A stretch of DNA of 64,000 bases from Ga0077555 sp963746315 (GTDB taxonomy: Bacteria > Pseudomonadota > Alphaproteobacteria > Rhizobiales > Hyphomicrobiaceae), in NCBI GenBank assembly GCA_963746315.1, contig CAVVAR010000012.1, positions 1-64,000 on the forward strand, given 5' to 3'. Positions 27,065 through 35,759 of this stretch are shown in pieces. The position numbers were made by a program, and so were the translations under genes. Every line of letters begins with the position of its first letter. Positions within the stretch are counted from its first letter, which is position 1. The notes below the pieces were generated by a model, which saw only the letters and a program-made list of their open reading frames with translations, searched no databases and was not told the origin of the DNA.

Positions 27065-28342
27065 ATGGCCCTGAGCTCGATGTTCGACCCCCGCGCATTG
27101 CCCACTCGTCTGGCTGAGGCGTGGGCGCGCTTGGTCGAAACCCGTGAGAGTGAAGCCGCCCCAGACGCCGTGGCCGAGACGGCTGCCGCCGAGGCACCGG
27201 TGATCTGGCTGATCGGCAAGGTGCAATCCGGGAAGAGTTCCATCGTGCAGGCGATCACGGGCGCCACCGAGGCCGAGGTCGGCTCCGGCTTCCGCCCGTG
27301 CACCAAGACCGCCCGCGTGTTCGATTTTCCGCCCGAGGCCCCCGTCGTGCGGTTCCTCGACACCCGCGGGCTCGGCGAGGTCGGCTACGATCCGCGCGAG
27401 GATTTGTCGGTCTCCGAGGCGAAGGCGCATCTGGTCCTCGTCGTCGCGCGCGCCATGGACCACCAGCAGGCCAGCGTCATCGAGGCCGTCACGGCCGTCC
27501 GGCGCCGGCACCCCGAGTGGCCCGTCGTCGTGGCTCAGACGTGCCTCCACGACGCTTACCCGACGGGCTTCGGGCACCGCATGCCCTATCCGTTCGCAAC
27601 GCCGGACGGCACGCCGGGCGAGATCCCGGAGGCACTCGCCCGCAGCCTCGCGCACCAGCGCAGCGAGTTCGCCCGCATCGGTGGGAGCGGGCCGCTCGTC
27701 TTCGTACCGATCGATTTCACGCGGCCCGATGACGGCTTCGAGCCTCGCCTCTACGGCCTCGACGCTCTACTCGCGGCGATCATGGACGCAGCACCGCGCA
27801 GCATCGGCGCCATGATCGGCGAGATCCGCTCTACGACGCGGGGCCGCACCGCACGCCGCGCCAACCCTCTCATTCTCGGGCATGCCGCCGCAGCCGCGGC
27901 CGTAGATGTCGTTCCGATCGCTGGCGCCATTGCCGTGCCTGGCGTCCAGGCCCGTCTCCTCCACGCGCTTGCCGCTCAGCAGGGCATCGAATGGGATCGC
28001 CGTGCGCTGGCAGAGTTCGGAGGTTGCCTCGGCGTCTCGATCCTCACTCGCCTCGCTGCTGGCTTCGGCATCCGCCAGCTCGTCAAGCTGGTGCCGGTCT
28101 ATGGCCAGACCGTCGGCTCCGCCGCCGCCGCGGCGACGAGCTTTGCCACCACCTATGCGCTCGGCAAGGCCGCCCTCGTCTTCCTCGCCCGTCGCGAGCG
28201 CGGCGAGCCGGATCCCGAAGCCGTGGCTCAGGCTTATCGCGAGGCGCTCGAGAAGGCATTCGGCCTGGCGCGCGAGCGAGGCCTTGGCGCTGGTAAGCCT
28301 GCGGCCGATACCGACGAGGCGGGGGCCGATGGGGCGCGATAG
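27065..28342 (+). CDS. P-loop GTPase with C-terminal DUF697-like membrane domain
   Basis: A 425-residue GTPase of the Era/dynamin-like TRAFAC class. Switch and nucleotide motifs: P-loop GKVQSGKSS at residues 51-59, an FRPCTKT switch I Thr near residue 81, and DTRG at 99-102. There is no NKxD; the G4 position may be AQTC. From about residue 275 the sequence becomes DUF697-like, with hydrophobic DVVPIAGAIAVPGVQARLLHALA and LVKLVPVYGQTVGSAAAA, probably membrane-associated. ATG 27065 is chosen over a TTG twelve bases upstream. Its stop overlaps the next GTPase start by 14 bases, so the two are surely co-expressed. Confidence 0.8.
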   Translation: MALSSMFDPRALPTRLAEAWARLVETRESEAAPDAVAETAAAEAPVIWLIGKVQSGKSSIVQAITGATEAEVGSGFRPCTKTARVFDFPPEAPVVRFLDTRGLGEVGYDPREDLSVSEAKAHLVLVVARAMDHQQASVIEAVTAVRRRHPEWPVVVAQTCLHDAYPTGFGHRMPYPFATPDGTPGEIPEALARSLAHQRSEFARIGGSGPLVFVPIDFTRPDDGFEPRLYGLDALLAAIMDAAPRSIGAMIGEIRSTTRGRTARRANPLILGHAAAAAAVDVVPIAGAIAVPGVQARLLHALAAQQGIEWDRRALAEFGGCLGVSILTRLAAGFGIRQLVKLVPVYGQTVGSAAAAATSFATTYALGKAALVFLARRERGEPDPEAVAQAYREALEKAFGLARERGLGAGKPAADTDEAGADGAR

Positions 28343-29840
28343 CATCAAGTCTTATATCGGTCTCGCAGCGCTGGTCGCAGGAGCCGGCCTGCCGCTTCTC
28401 GCGTTGCTTCCATTCGGTTGGCTCTGGCTGTGGCAGCACGGCTACGTGCTGCACTGGTTCGCCGCAGCCCTTGTCATCTCGCTCGCTGCATTCGGCGTTC
28501 GCACCTGGCTGCTCGGCCGTCTCCGGCAGGCCATCGCGCAGCGCGACAAGACCCGCGCCGAAGCCGAGGCAGTGGCGGGCTCTCCGCGCGAGGCCGCGGC
28601 CCGCGAAACCGTCGAGCGCCTCGCCCACGACGTCGATCCCTCCCGCATCACCGATCGCGAGTTGCTCGCGAAGCTCGGCATCGAGACTGTCGAGGCCGTC
28701 GCCCGCCACATGCACCCCGGCGTCGATGATCCGGTCTGGAGCTTCACCGTCCCTGAGGCCCTGACGCTGGTCGAGCGCGTCAGTCAGCGCCTGCGTCCCA
28801 TCGTGGTCGACAACGTGCCGCTCGGCGACCGCCTGACCGTCAGCCAGGTCATGCGCCTTTATGAGTGGCGCGGGTTGATCGACGTCGCCAACAAGGCCTA
28901 TGACGTCTGGCGCATCATCCGTCTGATGAACCCGGTCGCCGCCGCCACCCAGGAGATCCGGGAGCGCCTGAGCAAGACCATGTACGAAGGCCTGCGCGAG
29001 GAGCTGGCGAAGCGCCTCGCCGCGGCCTACGTGCGCGAGGTGGGACGCGCGGCGATCGACCTCTACAGCGGCCGCCTCGCCGTTCCCGCGGCAGAGACCG
29101 ATGTGCCTGCGCCGGCCGCGACCGTGGACGCCAACGCACCGTTGCGCCTCCTCGTCGCCGGCCGCTCCGGCAGCGGCAAGTCGAGCCTCGTCAATGCGCT
29201 CGCCGAGGAGGTGCAGGCCGCGACCGACGCCCTCCCCCAGACGCGCGCCTTCGCCAGCTACGAGGTGCAGCGCGAAGGTCTCCCGCCCGTGGTCCTGGTT
29301 GACAGCCCCGGCATCGCGCGCCCCGAGGATCTTGGCCCCGTCACCGCCAACGCTGTCGAAAGCGACCTCGTGCTCTGGGTCGCGTCGGCCGACCGGCCCG
29401 ACCGCGAGCTCGACCGCGCCGGCCTCGAGGCCATCCGCCAGCATTTCGCGCGCCATCCCGATCGGCCCGCGCCGCCAGTCGTCGTGGTACTCTCCCACAT
29501 CGATCGGTTGCGGCCGTTCCAGGAATGGAGCCCGCCCTACGACGTCGCGGTCCCGGACGGGGCCAAGTCCCGCTCGATACGCGACGCGATCGACGCCGCG
29601 GCCGAGGATCTGGGCCGCCCCGTCGACCGCGTCGTCCCGGTGTGCCTCTCACCGGAGCGCGGCACCTACAATGTCGACCTCGTCTGGGCCAGGCTCACCG
29701 AGGCGTTGCCGGCTGCCAAGAGCGCTCAGCTCCTTCGTCGCATAGCCAGTGCCCGGCGCGGGATGGATTGGCGCCGCATCCTCACCCAGGCCGCGGGCGC
29801 TGGCCGCCTCGCCGCCGATGTTCTGTGGCGCAAGTCGTGA
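28329..29840 (+). CDS. Membrane-anchored GTPase, partner of the preceding gene
   Basis: A 503-residue protein with two N-terminal membrane segments (about residues 8-30 and 40-62), a helical middle domain with no recognised family (residues 65-250), and a C-terminal GTPase domain: P-loop GRSGSGKSS at 278-286, DSPG at 325-328, and a variant G4 reading LSHID. This layout, membrane segments first and GTPase last, is the reverse of the preceding protein, where the GTPase is first and the hydrophobic domain last. The 14-base gene overlap argues that the two form a complex. Role unknown; membrane remodelling or stress protection are only possibilities. Confidence 0.78.
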   Translation: MGRDSIKSYIGLAALVAGAGLPLLALLPFGWLWLWQHGYVLHWFAAALVISLAAFGVRTWLLGRLRQAIAQRDKTRAEAEAVAGSPREAAARETVERLAHDVDPSRITDRELLAKLGIETVEAVARHMHPGVDDPVWSFTVPEALTLVERVSQRLRPIVVDNVPLGDRLTVSQVMRLYEWRGLIDVANKAYDVWRIIRLMNPVAAATQEIRERLSKTMYEGLREELAKRLAAAYVREVGRAAIDLYSGRLAVPAAETDVPAPAATVDANAPLRLLVAGRSGSGKSSLVNALAEEVQAATDALPQTRAFASYEVQREGLPPVVLVDSPGIARPEDLGPVTANAVESDLVLWVASADRPDRELDRAGLEAIRQHFARHPDRPAPPVVVVLSHIDRLRPFQEWSPPYDVAVPDGAKSRSIRDAIDAAAEDLGRPVDRVVPVCLSPERGTYNVDLVWARLTEALPAAKSAQLLRRIASARRGMDWRRILTQAAGAGRLAADVLWRKS

Positions 29841-29861
29841 CGCCCGCACCGCTCCCGCCGG

Positions 29862-30800
29862 TCATGAGCGTTTGATGATGTCCTCGCTGAACTGCTGCAT
29901 GCGCTCGAGGCATTCGTTGAGCGTGGGCGTGCGGAAATCGAACACGAGCTCGTCGACGCCGAGATCCGCGAACGCCGCGATATCGCCGAGCGCCGCGTCG
30001 GCGCCCCCCGTGAACAGGCGACGCGCCTCGCCCTTCGGCGGCACCCCGCCGTCGTAGATCGGCGCCTTGTAGCTGACCTCCAGATTGCTGAAATCACGGC
30101 CAGCCTCGGTCATCATGCGCTCGATCTCGCCGAGCTTCTGGCGCATCTCCTCGGGCGGCAGCGGCGAGGCGGCGGTCGCGCCGACCGGGTGCCATCCGTC
30201 TCCGATCCGGGCGACCCGTCTCAGAGCCGGCCCCGAATGCCCGCCGACCCAGATCGGCGGGCCTCCCGTTTGGATCGGCTCCGGGTGACACACCACCTCG
30301 TCGAAGCTGTAGAAGCGGCCCTCGTAGGCGACGGGCTTACCGGTCCATAGCTGCTTGAAGATGTCGATGTACTCGTCCGTGACCGCGCCGCGATGCTTGA
30401 AATCCGCCGCCTGCAGTGCCTTGAACTCCTCCGCGAGCCAGCCCACCCCGATGCCGACCGTGAGCCGTCCGCCCGACAGCACGTCGATCGTCGCCAGCGC
30501 CTTGGCGTTGAACACCGGGTTCCGGTGCGGCACGATCATCACGCTCGAGACGATCCGCAGGTGCTCCGTGCGTCCCGCCACGAAGGCCATCATCGAAAGC
30601 TGCTCGAAGCACTCGCTCTCGCTGACGAAATTGCCTTTTACGGTATAGGGATAGGCCGACTCGATCCTGGTCGGCAGGATGACGTGGTCGGCCACCATCG
30701 CCGACCGGAAGCCGAGCCGTTCCGCCGCCTCCAAGATAGCCGACAAATCGCGACGGTTAGCGAGCGGGCCGCGAGTGGGCAGATAGAAGCCGTAGCGCAT
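29862..30800 (-). CDS. F420-type LLM-class oxidoreductase
   Basis: Luciferase-like oxidoreductase of 312 residues from ATG 30800, resembling predicted F420-dependent enzymes. Landmarks: MRYGFYLPTRGP, VADHVILPTRIES, LSGGRLTVGIGVGWLAEEF and IQTGGPPIWVGGHSG, the latter typical of the F420-type branch. A longer frame upstream has no ribosome site. It converges on the GTPase pair. F420 use cannot be confirmed; most alphaproteobacteria lack F420, although some make it. Confidence 0.8.
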   Translation of the reverse strand: MRYGFYLPTRGPLANRRDLSAILEAAERLGFRSAMVADHVILPTRIESAYPYTVKGNFVSESECFEQLSMMAFVAGRTEHLRIVSSVMIVPHRNPVFNAKALATIDVLSGGRLTVGIGVGWLAEEFKALQAADFKHRGAVTDEYIDIFKQLWTGKPVAYEGRFYSFDEVVCHPEPIQTGGPPIWVGGHSGPALRRVARIGDGWHPVGATAASPLPPEEMRQKLGEIERMMTEAGRDFSNLEVSYKAPIYDGGVPPKGEARRLFTGGADAALGDIAAFADLGVDELVFDFRTPTLNECLERMQQFSEDIIKRS

Positions 30801-30899
30801 CGTGGGTCTCCATGAGCGACGTTTCCGGCTCAGTCTGCCGCAGCCCTTGGAAAATTGCAGCACGCGTTCGAAGCCCGACGAGGTGCCCCTGCGGCAACC

Positions 30900-31226
30900 C
30901 TATTCGAACAGCCGCAACTGCCGCCGCTCCTCGCTCTTGTCCGCGATCGCTGGGATGCGCCGGTAGCCGAAGCTCGTCCGCTCGACGATGCCGGGATGGC
31001 GCTCCCGGAAGATGTGCTCTGCCTTGGCGCGCGCACCCGGAAACCGCTCGCCCCACCAGATCTCGTAAAGCCGGCGCGGATCGCAGCCATAGCGCTGAAC
31101 CAAGCTCTTCGGGCGGACCCGCAACCAGCGTGCGATCCAGATCTCGATCGCGTCCGCCTCCGTCAGCGCACGCGCCGCGCCGGTAGGCCGGGATAGGCTC
31201 TCGATCTCCTCGATACTGTCGAGCAC
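30900..31226 (-). CDS. Small conserved HTH-like protein
   Basis: A 108-residue protein starting at GTG 31226 with AGAGG upstream. The middle contains a helix-turn-helix-like stretch (RPKSLVQRYGCDPRRLYEIWWG) followed by FPGARAKAEHIFRERHP. I do not recognise the family with certainty; the pattern recalls small alphaproteobacterial proteins of unknown function. It is divergent from hisA. DNA binding is inferred only from the helix pattern. Confidence 0.55.
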   Translation of the reverse strand: MLDSIEEIESLSRPTGAARALTEADAIEIWIARWLRVRPKSLVQRYGCDPRRLYEIWWGERFPGARAKAEHIFRERHPGIVERTSFGYRRIPAIADKSEERRQLRLFE

Positions 31227-31338
31227 GCTTGACCTCTATTCCTCTTTCGTTCCATTGATCGCGGGAAAATAGAGCAATCTCATGGCCGCGCCACCCCGAT
31301 CGACCGGGACCACGGCCCGGCGTGCCCCAGGAGCCCCG

Positions 31339-32076
31339 ATGATCCTCTTTCCGGCGATCGACCTCAAGGACGGCCAGTGCGTTCGCCTGAAGCTCGGCGA
31401 GATGAGCGAGGCCACCGTCTTCAACGACGATCCCGCCGCCCAGGCCCGTGCCTTCGAGGACCAGGGCTTCCAGTACCTTCACATCGTCGACTTGAATGGC
31501 GCGTTTGCCGGCAAGCCCGTCAACGGCGCTGCCGTCGAAGCGATCCTCGCCGCCGTGCGCATGCCGGTGCAACTCGGCGGCGGCATCCGCGATATGGGCA
31601 CGATCGAGACTTGGCTCGCCAAGGGCGTACGCCGCGTCATCCTGGGCACGATTGCTGTTCGCGATCCTGCGCTGGTCAAGGCGGCGGCCAAAGCATTTCC
31701 GGGACGTGTCGCCGTCGGCATCGACGCCAAGGGCGGCAAGGTCGCCGTCGAAGGCTGGGCCGAGACGTCCGAGCTGACGGCCGTCGAGCTCACAAAGCGC
31801 TTCGAGGACGCCGGAGTCGCGGCGATCATCTACACCGACATCGAGCGCGACGGGGTCCTGAAGGGCCTCAACCTGCCTGCCACGTCGGCGTTGGCCGCCG
31901 AGACCTCGATTCCCGTCATTGCCTCTGGCGGCCTTGCCTCCATGGACGACGTGGAGGCGCTGCTGCGCCCGGAGAACGCACGTCTCGAGGGCGCCATCAC
32001 CGGTCGTGCTCTTTACGATGGCCGTATTGACCCCGCCACCGCACTGGCGCGCATTCGCGCGGCCCGCGCCAGCTGA
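31339..32076 (+). CDS. hisA: Phosphoribosylformimino-5-aminoimidazole carboxamide ribotide isomerase
   Basis: Fourth step of histidine synthesis, an Amadori rearrangement on a TIM barrel. It is 245 residues from ATG 31339 with AGGAG five bases upstream. Motifs: ILFPAIDLKDGQCVRL with the catalytic Asp near residue 8, LHIVDLNGAF, QLGGGIRD, and the second catalytic Asp in IYTDIERDG near residue 170. In related genomes hisA follows hisH directly; here 8.4 kb of unrelated genes separate them, and hisF is not in the window. It ends four bases before the convergent aroA stop. Confidence 0.97.
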   Translation: MILFPAIDLKDGQCVRLKLGEMSEATVFNDDPAAQARAFEDQGFQYLHIVDLNGAFAGKPVNGAAVEAILAAVRMPVQLGGGIRDMGTIETWLAKGVRRVILGTIAVRDPALVKAAAKAFPGRVAVGIDAKGGKVAVEGWAETSELTAVELTKRFEDAGVAAIIYTDIERDGVLKGLNLPATSALAAETSIPVIASGGLASMDDVEALLRPENARLEGAITGRALYDGRIDPATALARIRAARAS

Positions 32077-32080
32077 AACC

Positions 32081-33412
32081 CTACTTGGCCTCGAGCCTCG
32101 CGCCGAGGCCGGTCATCAGTCCTGTAAATGCCGGGAAGCTGGTCGCGACGAACGTCACATCGTCGACCTCCACCGGCCTGTCGGCACCGAGTCCGAGAAT
32201 CAGGAACGCCATCGCGATCCGGTGGTCCATGTGCGTCACCACGGTGCCGCCGCCGCGCGCCCCGCCGCGCCCCTCGACCAGCAGCGTGTCGCCGTCGACT
32301 CGCGCACCAATGCCGTTGGCGACGAGCCCCGCCGCGGTGGCCGCCAGCCGGTCGCTCTCCTTGACCTTGAGCTCCGCCAACCCCTCCATCCGCGTCTCGC
32401 CCTGGGCGAACGCGGCGACGGCCGAGAGCACGGGATACTCGTCGATCATCGACGGCGCCCGCGCAGCCGGCACCACCACGCCCTTCAGCGCCCGGTGACG
32501 CACCCGGATGTCGGCGATCGGCTCGCCGTTCGCGTCCCTGGGGTCGGTGAACGCGACGTCCGCCCCCATCTCCCGAAGCGTCGTGTAGAAACCCGTTCGC
32601 GTCTCGTTGACGAGCACGCCCTCGATCGTCACGTCCGAACCCGGCACGATCGCCGCCGCGGCCGCGAGGAACGCCGCCGAAGACGGATCGGCCGGTACCT
32701 TGACTGGACGTCCTTCCAGCTCCGCATCGCCGACGACCGTGATGGCATGCCGGCCGTCGCGCAGGCTCGTGCGGACCTCGGCGCCGAAGTATCTGAACAT
32801 GCGCTCGGTATGATCACGCGTCGCCTCGCGCTCGATCACTGTCGTCTCGCCACTGGCAGCGAGGCCTGCGAAGAGCACCGCCGACTTGACCTGCGCCGAT
32901 GGCACCGGCGTCGCATACTCGATCGGCACCAGGCTCGACGTTCCGCGGATGGTCAACGGCAGCGTCTCCCGGTCTTCCAGCACGCCGAGCCCCATTTGCC
33001 TGAGCGGTGTCAGCACACGGCGCATCGGTCGCCGCGACAGCGAGGCGTCACCCACCAGCCGTGCCTCGATGTCGTGGCCTGCGATCACCCCCATCATCAG
33101 TCGGCACCCTGTCCCCGAGTTGCCGAAATCGAGCGGTCCGGACGGTTGGATCAGTCCGCCGACGCCGCGCCCCAGAACCTCGATCACCCCTTCGCGCCGG
33201 TTGATACGCGCACCGAGCGCCTCCACAACCGTTGCAGTATTCAGGACGTCCTCCGCCTCGAGCAGGCCCGTAATCCGCGTCGTCCCCGTCGCCAGCGCGC
33301 CGAGCATCAAGGCGCGGTGCGAGATCGACTTGTCGCCCGGCACGCTCACGCGGCCCGAGAGTGGTCCGGAACGATGTGCGACGAGGGGTTTCGGTTGCTG
33401 GCTGTGGCTCAC
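32081..33412 (-). CDS. aroA: 3-phosphoshikimate 1-carboxyvinyltransferase (EPSP synthase, class II)
   Basis: Joins shikimate-3-phosphate and phosphoenolpyruvate in aromatic amino-acid synthesis. It is 443 residues from GTG 33412. The N-terminus and the segments VPGDKSISHRAL (Lys28), GDASLSRRPMRRVL and ESDRLAATA place it in class II, with the Agrobacterium CP4 enzyme. The PEP-loop reads FGNSGTGCR, so residue 100 is Gly; CP4 has Ala there, the change that confers glyphosate tolerance. The frame remains open to 33868 upstream, but that part is not conserved. It is divergent from the FYDLN-type gene, a common arrangement in this group. Confidence 0.96.
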   Translation of the reverse strand: MSHSQQPKPLVAHRSGPLSGRVSVPGDKSISHRALMLGALATGTTRITGLLEAEDVLNTATVVEALGARINRREGVIEVLGRGVGGLIQPSGPLDFGNSGTGCRLMMGVIAGHDIEARLVGDASLSRRPMRRVLTPLRQMGLGVLEDRETLPLTIRGTSSLVPIEYATPVPSAQVKSAVLFAGLAASGETTVIEREATRDHTERMFRYFGAEVRTSLRDGRHAITVVGDAELEGRPVKVPADPSSAAFLAAAAAIVPGSDVTIEGVLVNETRTGFYTTLREMGADVAFTDPRDANGEPIADIRVRHRALKGVVVPAARAPSMIDEYPVLSAVAAFAQGETRMEGLAELKVKESDRLAATAAGLVANGIGARVDGDTLLVEGRGGARGGGTVVTHMDHRIAMAFLILGLGADRPVEVDDVTFVATSFPAFTGLMTGLGARLEAK

Positions 33413-33603
33413 GTTCTGTCTCGGTCTGGTGGGCTGCGAAGCTGCTGAGTTCCCATAGACACGGCGCCGCTGCCGGCTGTCAACGCGGGCCCGGGTAGCC
33501 GTGTCGCGCATGGCCTTGCGCGCCTCGATTTTGCGTTTTGACAGGGTCGCGCCGCACGTGCGATAGCACCGCACTTTTTTCTTCAATCTCGTCGAGGTTT
33601 TCC

Positions 33604-33969
33604 ATGGCCGACAAAGCGGCACGCGGGACCAAGCGGACCTGCCAGAGCGCATCCTGCGGGTCGCGCTTCTACGATCTCGGGCGCGACCCGATCCTCTGCC
33701 CGATCTGCGGATCGAGCTACGTAATTGCACGTGGCCCCGCCGAGCCGGAGCGCGAGGAGCGTCGCGCCGCGCGCAAGCCCGATGCCGTGCCCGTGCTCGG
33801 CCCGGCGCCCGAGGTCGAGGCCGACGCCGATGACGCGCTCGTCGACGTCGAGGGGGCGGATGAGCCACTCGCCGAGGCCGAGGACGATACCTTCCTCGAG
33901 GAGGAGGACGCCGGCGGCGACGTCACCGACATCATCGGCAGCGGCGGCGAGGACGAGGAGGAGACCTGA
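33604..33969 (+). CDS. FYDLN-type acidic protein (TIGR02300 family)
   Basis: A 121-residue protein of unknown function that is widely conserved next to aroA in alphaproteobacteria. The N-terminal third holds GTKRTCQSASCGSRFYDLG, which corresponds to the family's FYDLN signature with Gly in place of Asn, and two Cys pairs (C..C and CPICG) that can bind zinc. The C-terminal half is very acidic (runs of Asp/Glu ending EDEEET) and presumably disordered. ATG 33604 is preferred because the family begins with a short MA-K segment there. Confidence 0.88.
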   Translation: MADKAARGTKRTCQSASCGSRFYDLGRDPILCPICGSSYVIARGPAEPEREERRAARKPDAVPVLGPAPEVEADADDALVDVEGADEPLAEAEDDTFLEEEDAGGDVTDIIGSGGEDEEET

Positions 33970-34076
33970 AGTCTCTGCCTCCGTCCGCTCGAGATCACCC
34001 ACGAGACGGTTGCCGCTGCCGTCGGCATGCGCCACCCTTGGCGACGATACGAGGATCATCGTCAGGGAGCAGCACC

Positions 34077-35234
34077 ATGTCGCTGAAAGGCAAGGCGGCC
34101 GTCACGGGGGTCGGCGATACACGCTACTCGCGTCAATCGGGTAAGAGCGTCACCACCTTGCAGATGGAGGCCTCGCTCGCGGCCATCCGCGACGCCGGTC
34201 TCGACCCGAAGGACATCGACGGCATCATCGCCTACGGCAGCATGGCCGTTGTGGCCGAGGACTTCATTACGAGCTTCGGCATCGCCGACCTCAAGTTCTC
34301 GGCAGTGACGCCTCTCGGCGGCGCCAGCGCCGTGGCCTCGATTCAGTGTGCGGCGGCCGCCGTCGCAACCGGCATCTGCAACCACGTCCTCATTCCGATC
34401 AGTCGCAACGGCTCCTCTGGCGCTGGTGGCCGGATCGGCTCGCGCGTTCGCGAAATGCCGCAATTCCGGCTGATCGGCGAGTTCGAGATGCCGCTCGGCG
34501 CCATCGCTCCCGCCCAGCTTTATGCGCCCATGGCACGGCGCCACATGGAGCTTTACGGCACGACCAGCCGCCAGCTCGCCGAGATCGCCGTCTCGACCCG
34601 CCACAACGCCATCCTCAACGGCAACGCCATGATGACCAAGCCGCTGACGGTCGAGGATCATCAGGCGTCTCGCATGATCTCCGATCCATTACGTCTCTAC
34701 GATTGCAGCCTCGAGAGCGATGGCGCCTGCGCCTTCATCGTCTCCGCCGCCGAGCGCGCCAAGGACTGCGCCAAGCCCGTCATCAGCGTTCTCGGCGTTG
34801 CCGAAGGCCACCCGGATTCACCCTCGGCCATCACGCAGCGCCCGGACCTGACGCGCCTCGGGCTCGCCAAGGCCGCGCCGAAAGCCTTCGCCATGGCCGG
34901 CGTGACGCACGACGATATCGACGTCGCCGAGGTCTACGACTGCTTCACCTACATCGTCATGTGCCAGCTCGAGGACATGGGCTTCTGCAAGAAGGGCGAG
35001 GGCGGCCCGTTCGTCGCCTCTGGCGCCATCAAGCTCGGCGGCAAGCTGCCCATCAACACGCACGGCGGCCTGTTGAGCCAGGCGCACATGGCGGGCTTCA
35101 ATCACGTCGTCGAGCTTACGCGTCAGCTGCGCGGCGAGGCGGGCAATGCTCAGGTGAAGGACGCGCGTGTCGGTCTCGTCACCGGCTACGGTGACATGGG
35201 CGACGGCTCGATCGCCATCATGGCGCGCGCGTGA
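34077..35234 (+). CDS. Thiolase-family protein (SCP-x/Ltp2 type)
   Basis: Lipid-transfer-type thiolase of 385 residues, starting MSLKGKAAVTGVGDTRYSR behind GGGAGC. A Cys in SIQCAAAAVATG occupies the acyl-binding position and a His lies in NTHGGLLSQAHMAG, but the usual second catalytic Cys motif near the C-terminus is absent (VGLVTGYGDMGDGS). Eleven bases downstream is a DUF35 protein. Thiolase/DUF35 pairs act either as thiolases or, like Ltp2 with its DUF35 partner, as retro-aldolases in steroid side-chain or related degradation. The exact substrate is unknown. Confidence 0.82.
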   Translation: MSLKGKAAVTGVGDTRYSRQSGKSVTTLQMEASLAAIRDAGLDPKDIDGIIAYGSMAVVAEDFITSFGIADLKFSAVTPLGGASAVASIQCAAAAVATGICNHVLIPISRNGSSGAGGRIGSRVREMPQFRLIGEFEMPLGAIAPAQLYAPMARRHMELYGTTSRQLAEIAVSTRHNAILNGNAMMTKPLTVEDHQASRMISDPLRLYDCSLESDGACAFIVSAAERAKDCAKPVISVLGVAEGHPDSPSAITQRPDLTRLGLAKAAPKAFAMAGVTHDDIDVAEVYDCFTYIVMCQLEDMGFCKKGEGGPFVASGAIKLGGKLPINTHGGLLSQAHMAGFNHVVELTRQLRGEAGNAQVKDARVGLVTGYGDMGDGSIAIMARA

Positions 35235-35245
35235 GGGGAAGCCAG

Positions 35246-35659
35246 ATGGAAACGCAAGAGTATCTGAAGCCGACACCCGACCCGACGGCCGACACCGCTC
35301 CCTTCTGGGAGGGACTGAAGCAGGGCAAGCTCCTCCTCCAGTGTTGCTCGGAGTGCGGCAAGGTCCGCCATTATCCCCGGCCGGTCTGCCCTCACTGCTA
35401 TTCGATGCAGCATCGCTGGGTCGAGGCGAAGGGCACGGGCACGGTCCATTCCTGGACCATCTCGCATCACGCTTTCCACCCCGGCTTCAAACCGGAGTTG
35501 CCCTACATCCTCGTTACGGTGGATCTCGACGAGGGCGTGCGCATGCAGGCCCAGCTCAAGGGCAGCGATGCAAGCGCATTGAAGCTCGGGCTGCCCGTGA
35601 AAGTCGCTTTCGAGGCGGCGACCAAGGACCTCGTCCTGCCGGTGTTCGTGGTCGCCTGA
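35246..35659 (+). CDS. DUF35 zinc-ribbon/OB-fold protein
   Basis: A 137-residue acyl-CoA-binding partner protein. The N-terminal rubredoxin-like zinc ribbon has two Cys pairs, CSECGKVRHYPRPVCPHC, followed by the OB fold (WVEAKGTGTVHSWTI, then LPYILVTVDLDEGVRM). It follows the thiolase by eleven bases with its own ribosome site, and the pair almost certainly forms a complex. A strong terminator hairpin lies downstream. Confidence 0.9.
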   Translation: METQEYLKPTPDPTADTAPFWEGLKQGKLLLQCCSECGKVRHYPRPVCPHCYSMQHRWVEAKGTGTVHSWTISHHAFHPGFKPELPYILVTVDLDEGVRMQAQLKGSDASALKLGLPVKVAFEAATKDLVLPVFVVA

Positions 35660-35691
35660 GTAATGGTGCCAAACGACTGTCGCCAACGAAA

Positions 35692-35717
35692 AACGGCCCG
35701 CTCGTGAGCGGGCCGTT
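35692..35717. terminator. Bidirectional hairpin terminator
   Basis: A 12-bp stem, AACGGCCCGCTC / GAGCGGGCCGTT, with a very tight loop lies between the DUF35 gene and the convergent RTX gene. On the minus strand the stem is followed by a T-run, so it is best placed to terminate the RTX transcript. Confidence 0.8.
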
Positions 35718-35759
35718 CGAGTATCGTAGCGATGCACTGTGAAGGGTAAGCTCGCTGAA

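Noticed and set aside
28083..29498. A 471-codon minus-strand frame over the second GTPase
   Set aside because: Shadow of a gene with P-loop and switch motifs.
31919..33448. A 509-codon plus-strand frame over aroA
   Set aside because: Antisense to aroA, His/Arg-rich, no motifs.
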